Below, piece by piece: positions 37,101 to 51,009 of a stretch of 64,000 nucleotides of DNA (positions are counted from its first letter, which is position 1; every line of letters begins with the position of its first letter). The notes beneath the pieces were generated by a model. That model was not told the DNA's origin. It did no database searches and saw nothing but the letters and a program-made list of their open reading frames with translations. Source of the DNA: Mastigias papua (lineage: Eukaryota; Cnidaria; Scyphozoa; Rhizostomeae; Mastigiidae); NCBI GenBank assembly GCA_964019165.1, contig OZ025280.1, positions 8,984,428 through 9,048,427 of the forward strand, read 5' to 3'. A program made the position numbers and the translations under genes.

Positions 37101-40100
37101 AGTCGTTTAGTGCCTTAGATTGACACACTTCCACTCAATGTCAAACATACAACAGTATATCCACATGTATGTTGTTAGTGCTTGCAATGGGCCTAAACTG
37201 CATAAGTGAGCAAACACTGACAATACAGCAACCAATAAAGATCTAATGGTGATACGATATTATAAATGCTCCATTGACAGCAAAGATGTGTTTAGATTAT
37301 GGTTTTGAACTATGCAACACGGCATTATTGTCAAATGTAGCACTTACATAGTATAGTCAGTTTTGGTACATGTAAAGCACTTTAAAGCTGTATCTAGTGT
37401 AAAAACAAAGACTAACGATCATTTAACTACAAAACATTGTCTAAACTACTGGTATCAGTGTAACTGTAGATGTTAAAGTCGTTTAGTGCCTTAGATTGAC
37501 ACACTTCCACTCAATGTCAAACATACAACAGTATATCCACATGTATGTTGTTATAGCTTGCAATGGGCCTAAACTGCATAAGTGAGCAAACATGACAATA
37601 CAGCAACCAATACAGATCTAATGGTGATACGATATTATGAATGCTCCATTGACAGCAAAGATGTGTTTAGATTATGGTTTTGAACTATGCAACACGTTTT
37701 TATAGTCAAATGTAGCACTTACATAGTATAGTCAGTGTTGGTACATGTAAAGCACTTTAAAGCTGTAGTTAGTGTAAAAATAAAGACTAACGCTCATTTG
37801 ACTACGAAACATTGTCTAAACTACTGGTGTCAGTGTAACTGTAGATGTTAAAGTCGTTTAGTGCCTTAGATCGACACACTTCCACTCAATGTCAAACATA
37901 CAACAGTATATGCACATGTATGTTGTTATTGCTTGCAATGGGCCTAAACTGCATAAGAGAACAAACACTGACAATACAGCAACCAATACAGATCTAATGG
38001 TGATACGATATTATAAATGCTCGATTGACAGCAATGATGTGTTTAGATTATGGTTTTGAACTATGCAACACGTTATTATAGTCAAATGTAGCACTTACAT
38101 AGTATAGTCAGTTTTGGTACATGTAAAGCACTTTAAAGCTGTATCTAGTGTACAAACAAAGACTAACCATCATTTAACTACGAAACATTGTCTAAACTAC
38201 TCGTATCAGTGTAACTGTAGATATTAAAGTCGTTTAGTGCCTTAGATTGACACACTTCCACTCAATGTCAAACATACAACAGTATATGCACATGTATGTT
38301 GTTATAGCTTGCAATGGGCCTAAACTGCATAAGTGAGCAAACACTGACAATACAGCAACCAATACAGATCTAATGGTGATACGATATTATAAATGCTCGA
38401 TTGACAGCAATGATGTGTTTAGATTATGGTTTTGAACTATGCAACACGTTATTATAGTCAAATGTAGCACTTACATAGTATAGTCAGTTTTGGTACATGT
38501 AAAGCACTTTAAAGCTGTATCTAGTGTACAAACAAAGACTAACCATCATTTAACTACGAAACATTGTCTAAACTACTCGTATCAGTGTAACTGTAGATAT
38601 TAAAGTCGTTTAGTGCCTTAGATTGACACACTTCCACTCAATGTCAAACATACAACAGTATATGCACATGTATGTTGTTATAGCTTGCAATGGGCCTAAA
38701 CTGCATAAGTGAGCAAACACTGACAATACAGCAACCAATACAGATCTAATGGTGATACGATATTATAAATGCTCGATTGACAGCAATGATGTGTTTAGAT
38801 TATGGTTTTGAACTATGCAACACGTTATTATAGTCAAATGTAGCACTTACATAGTATAGTCAGTTTTGGTACATGTAAAGCACTTTAAAGCTGTATCTAG
38901 TGTACAAACAAAGACTAACCATCATTTAACTACGAAACATTGTCTAAACTACTCGTATCAGTGTAACTGTAGATATTAAAGTCGTTTAGTGCCTTAGATT
39001 GACACACTTCCACTCAATGTCAAACATACAACAGTATATGCACATGTATGTTGTTATAGCTTGCAATGGGCCTAAACTGCATAAGTGAGCAAACACTGAC
39101 AATACAGCAACCAATACAGATCTAATGGTGATACGATATTATAAATGCTCGATTGACAGCAATGATGTGTTTAGATTATGGTTTTGAACTATGCAACACG
39201 TTATTATAGTCAAATGTAGCACTTACATAGTATAGTCAGTTTTGGTACATGTAAAGCACTTTAAAGCTGTATCTAGTGTACAAACAAAGACTAACCATCA
39301 TTTAACTACGAAACATTGTCTAAACTACTCGTATCAGTGTAACTGTAGATATTAAAGTCGTTTAGTGCCTTAGATTGACACACTTCCACTCAATGTCAAA
39401 CATACAACAGTATATGCACATGTATGTTGTTATAGCTTGCAATGGGCCTAAACTGCATAAGTGAGCAAACACTGACAATACAGCAACCAATACAGATCTA
39501 ATGGTGATACGATATTATAAATGCTCGATTGACAGCAATGATGTGTTTAGATTATGGTTTTGAACTATGCAACACGTTATTATAGTCAAATGTAGCACTT
39601 ACATAGTATAGTCAGTTTTGGTACATGTAAAGCACTTTAAAGCTGTATCTAGTGTACAAACAAAGACTAACCATCATTTAACTACGAAACATTGTCTAAA
39701 CTACTCGTATCAGTGTAACTGTAGATGTTAAAGTCGTTTAGTGCCTTAGATTGACACACTTCCACTCAATGTCAAACATACAACAGTATATGCACATGTA
39801 TGTTGTTATAGCTTGCAATGGGCCTAAACTGCATAAGTGAGCAAACACTGACAATACAGCAACCAATACAGATCTAATGGTGATACGATATTATAAATGC
39901 TCGATTGACAGCAATGATGTGTTTAGATTATGGTTTTGAACTATGCAACACGTTATTATAGTCAAATGTAGCACTTACATAGTATAGTCAGTTTTGGTAC
40001 ATGTAAAGCACTTTAAAGCTGTATCTAGTGTACAAACAAAGACTAACCATCATTTAACTACGAAACATTGTCTAAACTACTGGTATCAGTGTAACTGTAG

Positions 40101-40483
40101 ATATTAAAGTCGTTTAGTGCCTTAGATTGACACACTTCCACTCAATGTCAAACATACAACAGTATATGCACATGTATGTTGTTATAGCTTGCAATGGGCC
40201 TAAACTGCATAAGTGAGCAAACACTGACAATACAGCAACCAATACAGATCTAATGGTGATACGATATTATAAATGCTCGATTGACAGCAATGATGTGTTT
40301 AGATTATGGTTTTGAACTATGCAACACGTTATTATAGTCAAATGTAGCACTTACATAGTATAGTCAGTTTTGGTACATGTAAAGCACTTTAAAGCTGTAT
40401 CTAGTGTACAAACAAAGACTAACCATCATTTAACTACGAAACATTGTCTAAACTACTCGTATCAGTGTAACTGTAGATATTAA
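37101..40483 (+). repeat. Nine-unit HOR (3383 bp), copy 1
   Basis: The order is S (37101), a 375-bp unit (37477; aaacatgac lacks one base, ttatgaatgctcc, aaaaataaag, ggtgtc), a unit opening agatcgacac with aagagaacaaac (37852), then six R units (38228, 38604, 38980, 39356, 39732, 40108). The S unit has tatatccac, gttagtgcttgc, ataaagatc, cacggcattattg and tacaaaac. All distinctive marks recur 3383 bp later. Confidence 0.85.
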
Positions 40484-43114
40484 AGTCGTTTAGTGCCTTA
40501 GATTGACACACTTCCACTCAATGTCAAACATACAACAGTATATCCACATGTATGTTGTTAGTGCTTGCAATGGGCCTAAACTGCATAAGTGAGCAAACAC
40601 TGACAATACAGCAACCAATAAAGATCTAATGGTGATACGATATTATAAATGCTCCATTGACAGCAAAGATGTGTTTAGATTATGGTTTTGAACTATGCAA
40701 CACGGTATTATTGTCAAATGTAGCACTTACATAGTATAGTCAGTTTTGGTACATGTAAAGCACTTTAAAGCTGTATCTAGTGTAAAAACAAAGACTAACG
40801 ATCATTTAACTACAAAACATTGTCTAAACTACTGGTATCAGTGTAACTGTAGATGTTAAAGTCGTTTAGTGCCTTAGATTGACACACTTCCACTCAATGT
40901 CAAACATACAACAGTATATGCACATGTATGTTGTTATAGCTTGCAATGGGCCTAAACTGCATAAGTGAGCAAACATGACAATACAGCAACCAATACAGAT
41001 CTAATGGTGATACGATATTATGAATGCTCCATTGACAGCAAAGATGTGTTTAGATTATGGTTTTGAACTATGCAACACGTTTTTATAGTCAAATGTAGCA
41101 CTTACATAGTATAGTCAGTGTTGGTACATGTAAAGCACTTTAAAGCTGTAGTTAGTGTAAAAATAAAGACTAACGCTCATTTGACTACGAAACATTGTCT
41201 AAACTACTGGTGTCAGTGTAACTGTAGATGTTAAAGTCGTTTAGTGCCTTAGATCGACACACTTCCACTCAATGTCAAACATACAACAGTATATGCACAT
41301 GTATGTTGTTATTGCTTGCAATGGGCCTAAACTGCATAAGAGAACAAACACTGACAATACAGCAACCAATACAGATCTAATGGTGATACGATATTATAAA
41401 TGCTCGATTGACAGCAATGATGTGTTTAGATTATGGTTTTGAACTATGCAACACGTTATTATAGTCAAATGTAGCACTTACATAGTATAGTCAGTTTTGG
41501 TACATGTAAAGCACTTTAAAGCTGTATCTAGTGTACAAACAAAGACTAACCATCATTTAACTACGAAACATTGTCTAAACTACTCGTATCAGTGTAACTG
41601 TAGATATTAAAGTCGTTTAGTGCCTTAGATTGACACACTTCCACTCAATGTCAAACATACAACAGTATATGCACATGTATGTTGTTATAGCTTGCAATGG
41701 GCCTAAACTGCATAAGTGAGCAAACACTGACAATACAGCAACCAATACAGATCTAATGGTGATACGATATTATAAATGCTCGATTGACAGCAATGATGTG
41801 TTTAGATTATGGTTTTGAACTATGCAACACGTTATTATAGTCAAATGTAGCACTTACATAGTATAGTCAGTTTTGGTACATGTAAAGCACTTTAAAGCTG
41901 TATCTAGTGTACAAACAAAGACTAACCATCATTTAACTACGAAACATTGTCTAAACTACTCGTATCAGTGTAACTGTAGATATTAAAGTCGTTTAGTGCC
42001 TTAGATTGACACACTTCCACTCAATGTCAAACATACAACAGTATATGCACATGTATGTTGTTATAGCTTGCAATGGGCCTAAACTGCATAAGTGAGCAAA
42101 CACTGACAATACAGCAACCAATACAGATCTAATGGTGATACGATATTATAAATGCTCGATTGACAGCAATGATGTGTTTAGATTATGGTTTTGAACTATG
42201 CAACACGTTATTATAGTCAAATGTAGCACTTACATAGTATAGTCAGTTTTGGTACATGTAAAGCACTTTAAAGCTGTATCTAGTGTACAAACAAAGACTA
42301 ACCATCATTTAACTACGAAACATTGTCTAAACTACTCGTATCAGTGTAACTGTAGATATTAAAGTCGTTTAGTGCCTTAGATTGACACACTTCCACTCAA
42401 TGTCAAACATACAACAGTATATGCACATGTATGTTGTTATAGCTTGCAATGGGCCTAAACTGCATAAGTGAGCAAACACTGACAATACAGCAACCAATAC
42501 AGATCTAATGGTGATACGATATTATAAATGCTCGATTGACAGCAATGATGTGTTTAGATTATGGTTTTGAACTATGCAACACGTTATTATAGTCAAATGT
42601 AGCACTTACATAGTATAGTCAGTTTTGGTACATGTAAAGCACTTTAAAGCTGTATCTAGTGTACAAACAAAGACTAACCATCATTTAACTACGAAACATT
42701 GTCTAAACTACTCGTATCAGTGTAACTGTAGATGTTAAAGTCGTTTAGTGCCTTAGATTGACACACTTCCACTCAATGTCAAACATACAACAGTATATGC
42801 ACATGTATGTTGTTATAGCTTGCAATGGGCCTAAACTGCATAAGTGAGCAAACACTGACAATACAGCAACCAATACAGATCTAATGGTGATACGATATTA
42901 TAAATGCTCGATTGACAGCAATGATGTGTTTAGATTATGGTTTTGAACTATGCAACACGTTATTATAGTCAAATGTAGCACTTACATAGTATAGTCAGTT
43001 TTGGTACATGTAAAGCACTTTAAAGCTGTATCTAGTGTACAAACAAAGACTAACCATCATTTAACTACGAAACATTGTCTAAACTACTCGTATCAGTGTA
43101 ACTGTAGATGTTAA
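40484..43114 (+). repeat. Nine-unit HOR, copy 2 (seven units)
   Basis: S (40484), the 375-bp unit (40860), the agatcgacac unit (41235) and R units at 41611, 41987, 42363 and 42739 match copy 1. The eighth unit, expected to be R, is a D-type unit instead (43115). Small differences from copy 1 are cacggtattattg in S, and tatatgcac rather than tatatccac in the 375-bp unit. Confidence 0.85.
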
Positions 43115-46100
43115 AGTCGTTTAGTGCCTTAGATTGACACACTTCCACTCAATGTCAAACATACAACAGTATATGCACATGTATGTTGTTATAGCTTGCA
43201 ATGGGCCTAAACTGCATAAGTGAGCAAACACTGACAATACAGCAACCAATACAGATCTAATGGTGATACGATATTATAAATACTCCACTGACAGCAATGA
43301 TGTGTTTAGATTATGGTTTTGAACTATGCAACATGTTATTATAGTCAAAAGTAGCACTTACATAGAATAGTCAGTTTTGGTACATGTAAAGCACTTTAAA
43401 GCTTTAGTTAGTGTAAAAACAAAGACTAACACTCATTTGACTACGAAACATTGTCTAAACTACTCGTATCAGTGTAACTGTAGATGTTAAAGTCGTTTAG
43501 TGCCTTAGATTGACACACTTCCACTCAATGTCAAACATACAACAGTATATGCACATGTATGTTGTTATAGCTTGCAATGGGCCTAAACTGCATAAGTGAG
43601 CAAACACTGACAATACAGCAACCAATACAGATCTAATGGTGATACGATATTATAAATGCTAGATTGACAGCAAAGATGTGTATAGAATATGGTTTTGACC
43701 TATGCAACATGTTATTATAGTCAAATGTAGCACTTACATAGTATAGTCAGTTTTGGTACATGTAAAGCACTTTAAAGCTGTAGTTAGTGTAAAAACAAAG
43801 ACTAACCATCATTTGGCTACGAAACATTGTCTAAACTACTGGTGTCAGTGTAACTGTAGATGTTAAAGTCGTTTAGTGCCTTAGATTGACACACTTCCAC
43901 TCATTGTCAAACATACAACAGTATATGCACATGTATGTTGTTATAGCTTGCAATGGGCCTAAACTGCATACGTGAGCAAACACTGACAATACAGCAACCA
44001 ATACAGATCTAATGGTGATACAATATTATAAATACTCCATTGACAGCAATGATGTGTTTAGATTATGGTTTTGAACTATGCAACACGTTATTATAGTCAA
44101 ATGTAGCACTTACATAGTATAGTCAGTTTTGGTACATGTAAAGCACTTTAAAGCTGTATCTAGTGTACAAACAAAGACTAACCATCATTTAACTACGAAA
44201 CATTGTCTAAACTACTCGTATCAGTGTAACTGTAGATATTAAAGTCGTTTAGTGCCTTAGATTGACACACTTCCACTCAATGTCAAACATACAACAGTAT
44301 ATGCACATGTATGTTGTTATAGCTTGCAATGGGCCTAAACTGCATAAGTGAGCAAACACTGACAATACAGCAACCAATACAGATCTAATGGTGATACGAT
44401 ATTATAAATACTCCATTGACAGCAAAGATGTGTTTAGATTATGGTTATGAACTATGCAACACGTTATTATAGTCAAATGTAGCACTTACATAGTATAGTC
44501 AGTTTTGGTACATGTAAAGCACTTTAAAGCTGTATCTAGTGTACAAACAAAGACTAACCATCATTTAACTACGAAACATTGTCTAAACTACTCGTATCAG
44601 TGTAACTGTAGATATTAAAGTCGTTTAGTGCCTTAGATTGACACACTTCCACTCAATGTCAAACATACAACAGTATATGCACATGTATGTTGTTATAGCT
44701 TGCAATGGGCCTAAACTGCATAAGTGAGCAAACACTGACAATACAGCAACCAATACAGATCTAATGGTGATACGATATTATAAATGCTCGATTGACAGCA
44801 ATGATGTGTTTAGATTATGGTTTTGAACTATGCAACACGTTATTATAGTCAAATGTAGCACTTACATAGTATAGTCAGTTTTGGTACATGTAAAGCACTT
44901 TAAAGCTGTATCTAGTGTACAAACAAAGACTAACCATCATTTAACTACGAAACATTGTCTAAACTACTCGTATCAGTGTAACTGTAGATATTAAAGTCGT
45001 TTAGTGCCTTAGATTGACACACTTCCACTCAATGTCAAACATACAACAGTATATGCACATGTATGTTGTTATAGCTTGCAATGGGCCTAAACTGCATAAG
45101 TGAGCAAACACTGACAATACAGCAACCAATACAGATCTAATGGTGATACGATATTATAAATGCTCGATTGACAGCAATGATGTGTTTAGATTATGGTTTT
45201 GAACTATGCAACACGTTATTATAGTCAAATGTAGCACTTACATAGTATAGTCAGTTTTGGTACATGTAAAGCACTTTAAAGCTGTATCTAGTGTACAAAC
45301 AAAGACTAACCATCATTTAACTACGAAACATTGTCTAAACTACTCGTATCAGTGTAACTGTAGATATTAAAGTCGTTTAGTGCCTTAGATTGACACACTT
45401 CCACTCAATGTCAAACATACAACAGTATATGCACATGTATGTTGTTATAGCTTGCAATGGGCCTAAACTGCATAAGTGAGCAAACACTGACAATACAGCA
45501 ACCAATACAGATCTAATGGTGATACGATATTATAAATGCTCGATTGACAGCAATGATGTGTTTAGATTATGGTTTTGAACTATGCAACACGTTATTATAG
45601 TCAAATGTAGCACTTACATAGTATAGTCAGTTTTGGTACATGTAAAGCACTTTAAAGCTGTATCTAGTGTACAAACAAAGACTAACCATCATTTAACTAC
45701 GAAACATTGTCTAAACTACTCGTATCAGTGTAACTGTAGATGTTAAAGTCGTTTAGTGCCTTAGATTGACACACTTCCACTCAATGTCAAACATACAACA
45801 GTATATGCACATGTATGTTGTTATAGCTTGCAATGGGCCTAAACTGCATAAGTGAGCAAACACTGACAATACAGCAACCAATACAGATCTAATGGTGATA
45901 CGATATTATAAATACTCCACTGACAGCAATGATGTGTTTAGATTATGGTTTTGAACTATGCAACACGTTATTATAGTCAAAAGTAGCACTTACATAGAAT
46001 AGTCAGTTTTGGTACATGTAAAGCACTTTAAAGCTTTAGTTAGTGTAAAAACAAAGACTAACACTCATTTGACTACGAAACATTGTCTAAACTACTCGTA

Positions 46101-46874
46101 TCAGTGTAACTGTAGATGTTAAAGTCGTTTAGTGCCTTAGATTGACACACTTCCACTCAATGTCAAACATACAACAGTATATGCACATGTATGTTGTTAT
46201 AGCTTGCAATGGGCCTAAACTGCATAAGTGAGCAAACACTGACAATACAGCAACCAATACAGATCTAATGGTGATACGATATTATAAATGCTCGATTGAC
46301 AGCAATGATGTGTTTAGATTATGGTTTTGAACTATGCAACACGTTATTATAGTCAAATGTAGCACTTACATAGTATAGTCAGTTTTGGTACATGTAAAGC
46401 ACTTTAAAGCTGTATCTAGTGTACAAACAAAGACTAACCATCATTTAACTACGAAACATTGTCTAAACTACTCGTATCAGTGTAACTGTAGATATTAAAG
46501 TCGTTTAGTGCCTTAGATTGACACACTTCCACTCAATGTCAAACATACAACAGTATATGCACATGTATGTTGTTATAGCTTGCAATGGGCCTAAACTGCA
46601 TAAGTGAGCAAACACTGACAATACAGCAACCAATACAGATCTAATGGTGATACGATATTATAAATGCTCGATTGACAGCAATGATGTGTTTAGATTATGG
46701 TTTTGAACTATGCAACACGTTATTATAGTCAAATGTAGCACTTACATAGTATAGTCAGTTTTGGTACATGTAAAGCACTTTAAAGCTGTATCTAGTGTAC
46801 AAACAAAGACTAACCATCATTTAACTACGAAACATTGTCTAAACTACTCGTATCAGTGTAACTGTAGATGTTAA
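43115..46874 (+). repeat. Ten-unit stretch D-E-T-U-R-R-R-D-R-R
   Basis: Units start at 43115 (D type with caaaagtagc and ctcgtatc), 43491 (E), 43867 (T: cactcattg, catacgtgag, gatacaatatt, R tail), 44243 (U: atggttatgaac, R tail), R at 44619, 44995 and 45371, D type at 45747, and R at 46123 and 46499. D-E-T-U recurs 3760 bp on at 46875, so this looks like an earlier, R-diluted relative of the 11-unit HOR. The E unit here has catttggctac, a private change. Confidence 0.75.
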
Positions 46875-49800
46875 AGTCGTTTAGTGCCTTAGATTGACAC
46901 ACTTCCACTCAATGTCAAACATACAACAGTATATGCACATGTATGTTGTTATAGCTTGCAATGGGCCTAAACTGCATAAGTGAGCAAACACTGACAATAC
47001 AGCAACCAATACAGATCTAATGGTGATACGATATTATAAATACTCCACTGACAGCAATGATGTGTTTAGATTATGGTTTTGAACTATGCAACACGTTATT
47101 ATAGTCAAAAGTAGCACTTACATAGAATAGTCAGTTTTGGTACATGTAAAGCACTTTAAAGCTTTAGTTAGTGTAAAAACAAAGACTAACACTCATTTGA
47201 CTACGAAACATTGTCTAAACTACTCGTATCAGTGTAACTGTAGATGTTAAAGTCGTTTAGTGCCTTAGATTGACACACTTCCACTCAATGTCAAACATAC
47301 AACAGTATATGCACATGTATGTTGTTATAGCTTGCAATGGGCCTAAACTGCATAAGTGAGCAAACACTGACAATACAGCAACCAATACAGATCTAATGGT
47401 GATACGATATTATAAATGCTAGATTGACAGCAAAGATGTGTATAGAATATGGTTTTGACCTATGCAACATGTTATTATAGTCAAATGTAGCACTTACATA
47501 GTATAGTCAGTTTTGGTACATGTAAAGCACTTTAAAGCTGTAGTTAGTGTAAAAACAAAGACTAACCATCATTTGACTACGAAACATTGTCTAAACTACT
47601 GGTGTCAGTGTAACTGTAGATGTTAAAGTCGTTTAGTGCCTTAGATTGACACACTTCCACTCATTGTCAAACATACAACAGTATATGCACATGTATGTTG
47701 TTATAGCTTGCAATGGGCCTAAACTGCATACGTGAGCAAACACTGACAATACAGCAACCAATACAGATCTAATGGTGATACAATATTATAAATACTCCAT
47801 TGACAGCAATGATGTGTTTAGATTATGGTTTTGAACTATGCAACACGTTATTATAGTCAAATGTAGCACTTACATAGTATAGTCAGTTTTGGTACATGTA
47901 AAGCACTTTAAAGCTGTATCTAGTGTACAAACAAAGACTAACCATCATTTAACTACGAAACATTGTCTAAACTACTCGTATCAGTGTAACTGTAGATATT
48001 AAAGTCGTTTAGTGCCTTAGATTGACACACTTCCACTCAATGTCAAACATACAACAGTATATGCACATGTATGTTGTTATAGCTCGCAATGGGCCTAAAC
48101 TGCATAAGTGAGCAAACACTGACAATACAGCAACCAATACAGATCTAATGGTGATACGATATTATAAATACTCCATTGACAGCAAAGATGTGTTTAGATT
48201 ATGGTTATGAACTATGCAACACGTTATTATAGTCAAATGTAGCACTTACATAGTATAGTCAGTTTTGGTACATGTAAAGCACTTTAAAGCTGTATCTAGT
48301 GTACAAACAAAGACTAACCATCATTTAACTACGAAACATTGTCTAAACTACTCGTATCAGTGTAACTGTAGATATTAAAGTCGTTTAGTGCCTTAGATTG
48401 ACACACTTCCACTCAATGTCAAACATACAACAGTATATGCACATGTATGTTGTTATAGCTTGCAATGGGCCTAAACGGCATAAGTGAGCAAACACTGACA
48501 ATACAGCAACCAATACAGATCTAATGGTGATTCGATATTATAAATGCTCGATTGACAGCAATGATGTGTTTAGATTATGGTTTTGAACTATGCAACACGT
48601 TATTATAGTCAAATGTAGCACTTACATAGTATAGTCAGTTTTGGTACATGTAAAGCACTTTAAAGCTGTAGTTAGTGTAAAAACAAAGACTAACGCTCAT
48701 TTGACTACGAAACATTGTCTAACCTACTGGTATCAGTGTAACTGTAGATGTTAAAGTCGTTTAGTGACTTAGAGTGACACACTTCCACTCAATGTCAAAC
48801 ATACAACAGTATATGCACATGTATGTTGTTATAGCTTGCAATGGGCCTAAACTGCATAAGTGAGCAAACACTGACAATACAGCAACCAATACAGATCTAA
48901 TGGTGATACGATATTATAAATGCTAGATTGACAGCAAAGATGTGTATAGAATATGGTTTTGACCTATGCAACATGTTATTATAGTCAAATGTAGCACTTA
49001 CATAGTATAGTCAGTTTTGGTACATTTAAAGCACTTTAAAGCTGTAGTTAGTGTAAAAACAAAGACTAACGCTCATTTGACTACGAAACATTGTCTAAAC
49101 TACTGGTATCAGTGTAACTGTAGATGTTAAAGTCGTTTAGTGCCTTAGATTGACACACTTCCACTCAATGTCAAACATACAACAGTATATGCACATGTAT
49201 GTTGTTATAGCTTGCAATGGGCCTACACTGCATAAGTGAGCAAACACTGACAATACAGCAACCAATACAGATCTAATGGTGATACGATATTATAAATGCT
49301 AGATTGACAGCAAAGATGTGTATAGAATATGGTTTTGACCTATGCAACATGTTATTATAGTCAAATGTAGCACTTACATAGTATAGTCAGTTTTGGTACA
49401 TGTAAAGCACTTTAAAGCTGTATCTAGTGTACAAACAAAGACTAACCATCATTTAACTACGAAACATTGTCTAAACTACTCGTATCAGTGTAACTGTAGA
49501 TATTAAAGTCGTTTAGTGCCTTAGATTGACACACTTCCACTCAATGTCAAACATACAACAGTATATGCACATGTATGTTGTTATAGCTTGCAATGGGCCT
49601 AAACTGCATAAGTGAGCAAACACTGACAATACAGCAACCAATACAGATCTAATGGTGATACGATATTATAAATGCTCGATTGACAGCAATGATGTGTTTA
49701 GATTATGGTTTTGAACTATGCAACACGTTATTATAGTCAAATGTAGCACTTACATAGTATAGTCAGTTTTGGTACATGTAAAGCACTTTAAAGCTGTATC

Positions 49801-51009
49801 TAGTGTACAAACAAAGACTAACCATCATTTAACTACGAAACATTGTCTAAACTACTCGTATCAGTGTAACTGTAGATATTAAAGTCGTTTAGTGCCTTAG
49901 ATTGACACACTTCCACTCAATGTCAAACATACAACAGTATATGCACATGTATGTTGTTATAGCTTGCAATGGGCCTAAACTGCATAAGTGAGCAAACACT
50001 GACAATACAGCAACCAATACAGATCTAATGGTGATACGATATTATAAATGCTCGATTGACAGAATAGACGTGTTTAGAGTAAGCATTGGACCTATGCAAC
50101 ACGTTATTACAGTCAAATGTAGCACTTACATAGTATAGTCAGTGTTGGTACATGTAAAGCACTTTAAAGCTGTAGTTAGTGTAAAAACAAAGACTAACGC
50201 TCATTTGACTACGAAACATTGTCTAACCTACTGGTATCAGTGTAACTGTAGATGTTAAAGTCGTTTAGTGACTTAGAGTGACACACTTCCACTCAATGTC
50301 AAACATACAACAGTATATGCACATGTATGTTGTTATAGCTTGCAATGGGCCTAAACTGCATAAGTGAGCAAACACTGACAATACAGCAACCAATACAGAT
50401 CTAATAGTGAAAGGATATTATACCTGCTCGATTGACGCAAAGATGTGTTTAGATTATGGTTTTGAACTATGCAACACGTTATTATAGTCAAATGTAGCAC
50501 TTACATAGTATAGTCAGTTTTGGTACATGTAAAGCACTTTAAAGCTGTAGTTAGTGTAAAAACAAAGACTAACGCTCATTTGACTACGAAACATTGTCTA
50601 AACTACTGGTATCAGTGTAACTGTAGATGTTAAAGTCGTTTAGTGCCTTAGATTGACACACTTCCACTCAATGTCAAACATACAACAGTATATGCACATG
50701 TATGTTGTTATAGCTTGCAATGGGCCTAAACTGCATAAGTGAGCAAACACTGACAATACAGCAACCAATACAGATCTAATGGTGATACGATATTATAAAT
50801 GCTCGATTGACAGAATAGACGTGTTTAGAGTAAGCATTGGACCTATGCAACACGTTATTACAGTCAAATGTAGCACTTACATAGTATAGTCAGTTTTGGT
50901 ACATGTAAAGCACTTTAAAGCTGTAGTTAGTGTAAAAGCAAAGACTAACGCTCATTTGACTACGAAACATTGTCTAACCTACTGGTATCAGTGTAACTGT
51001 AGATGTTAA
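46875..51009 (+). repeat. Eleven-unit HOR (4135 bp), copy 1
   Basis: The order is D (46875), E (47251), T (47627), U (48003, agctcgcaat), V (48379; aaacggcat, gattcgatatt), W (48755; gtgacttagagtgac, E head, gtacatttaaag), X (49131; gcctacactgc, E head with R tail), R (49507), Y (49883; cagaatagacg, gagtaagcattggacc, attacagtc), Z (50259; 375 bp, aatagtgaaagg, cctgctcg, gacgcaaag) and Y2 (50634). All eleven correspond to units exactly 4135 bp downstream. Confidence 0.88.
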
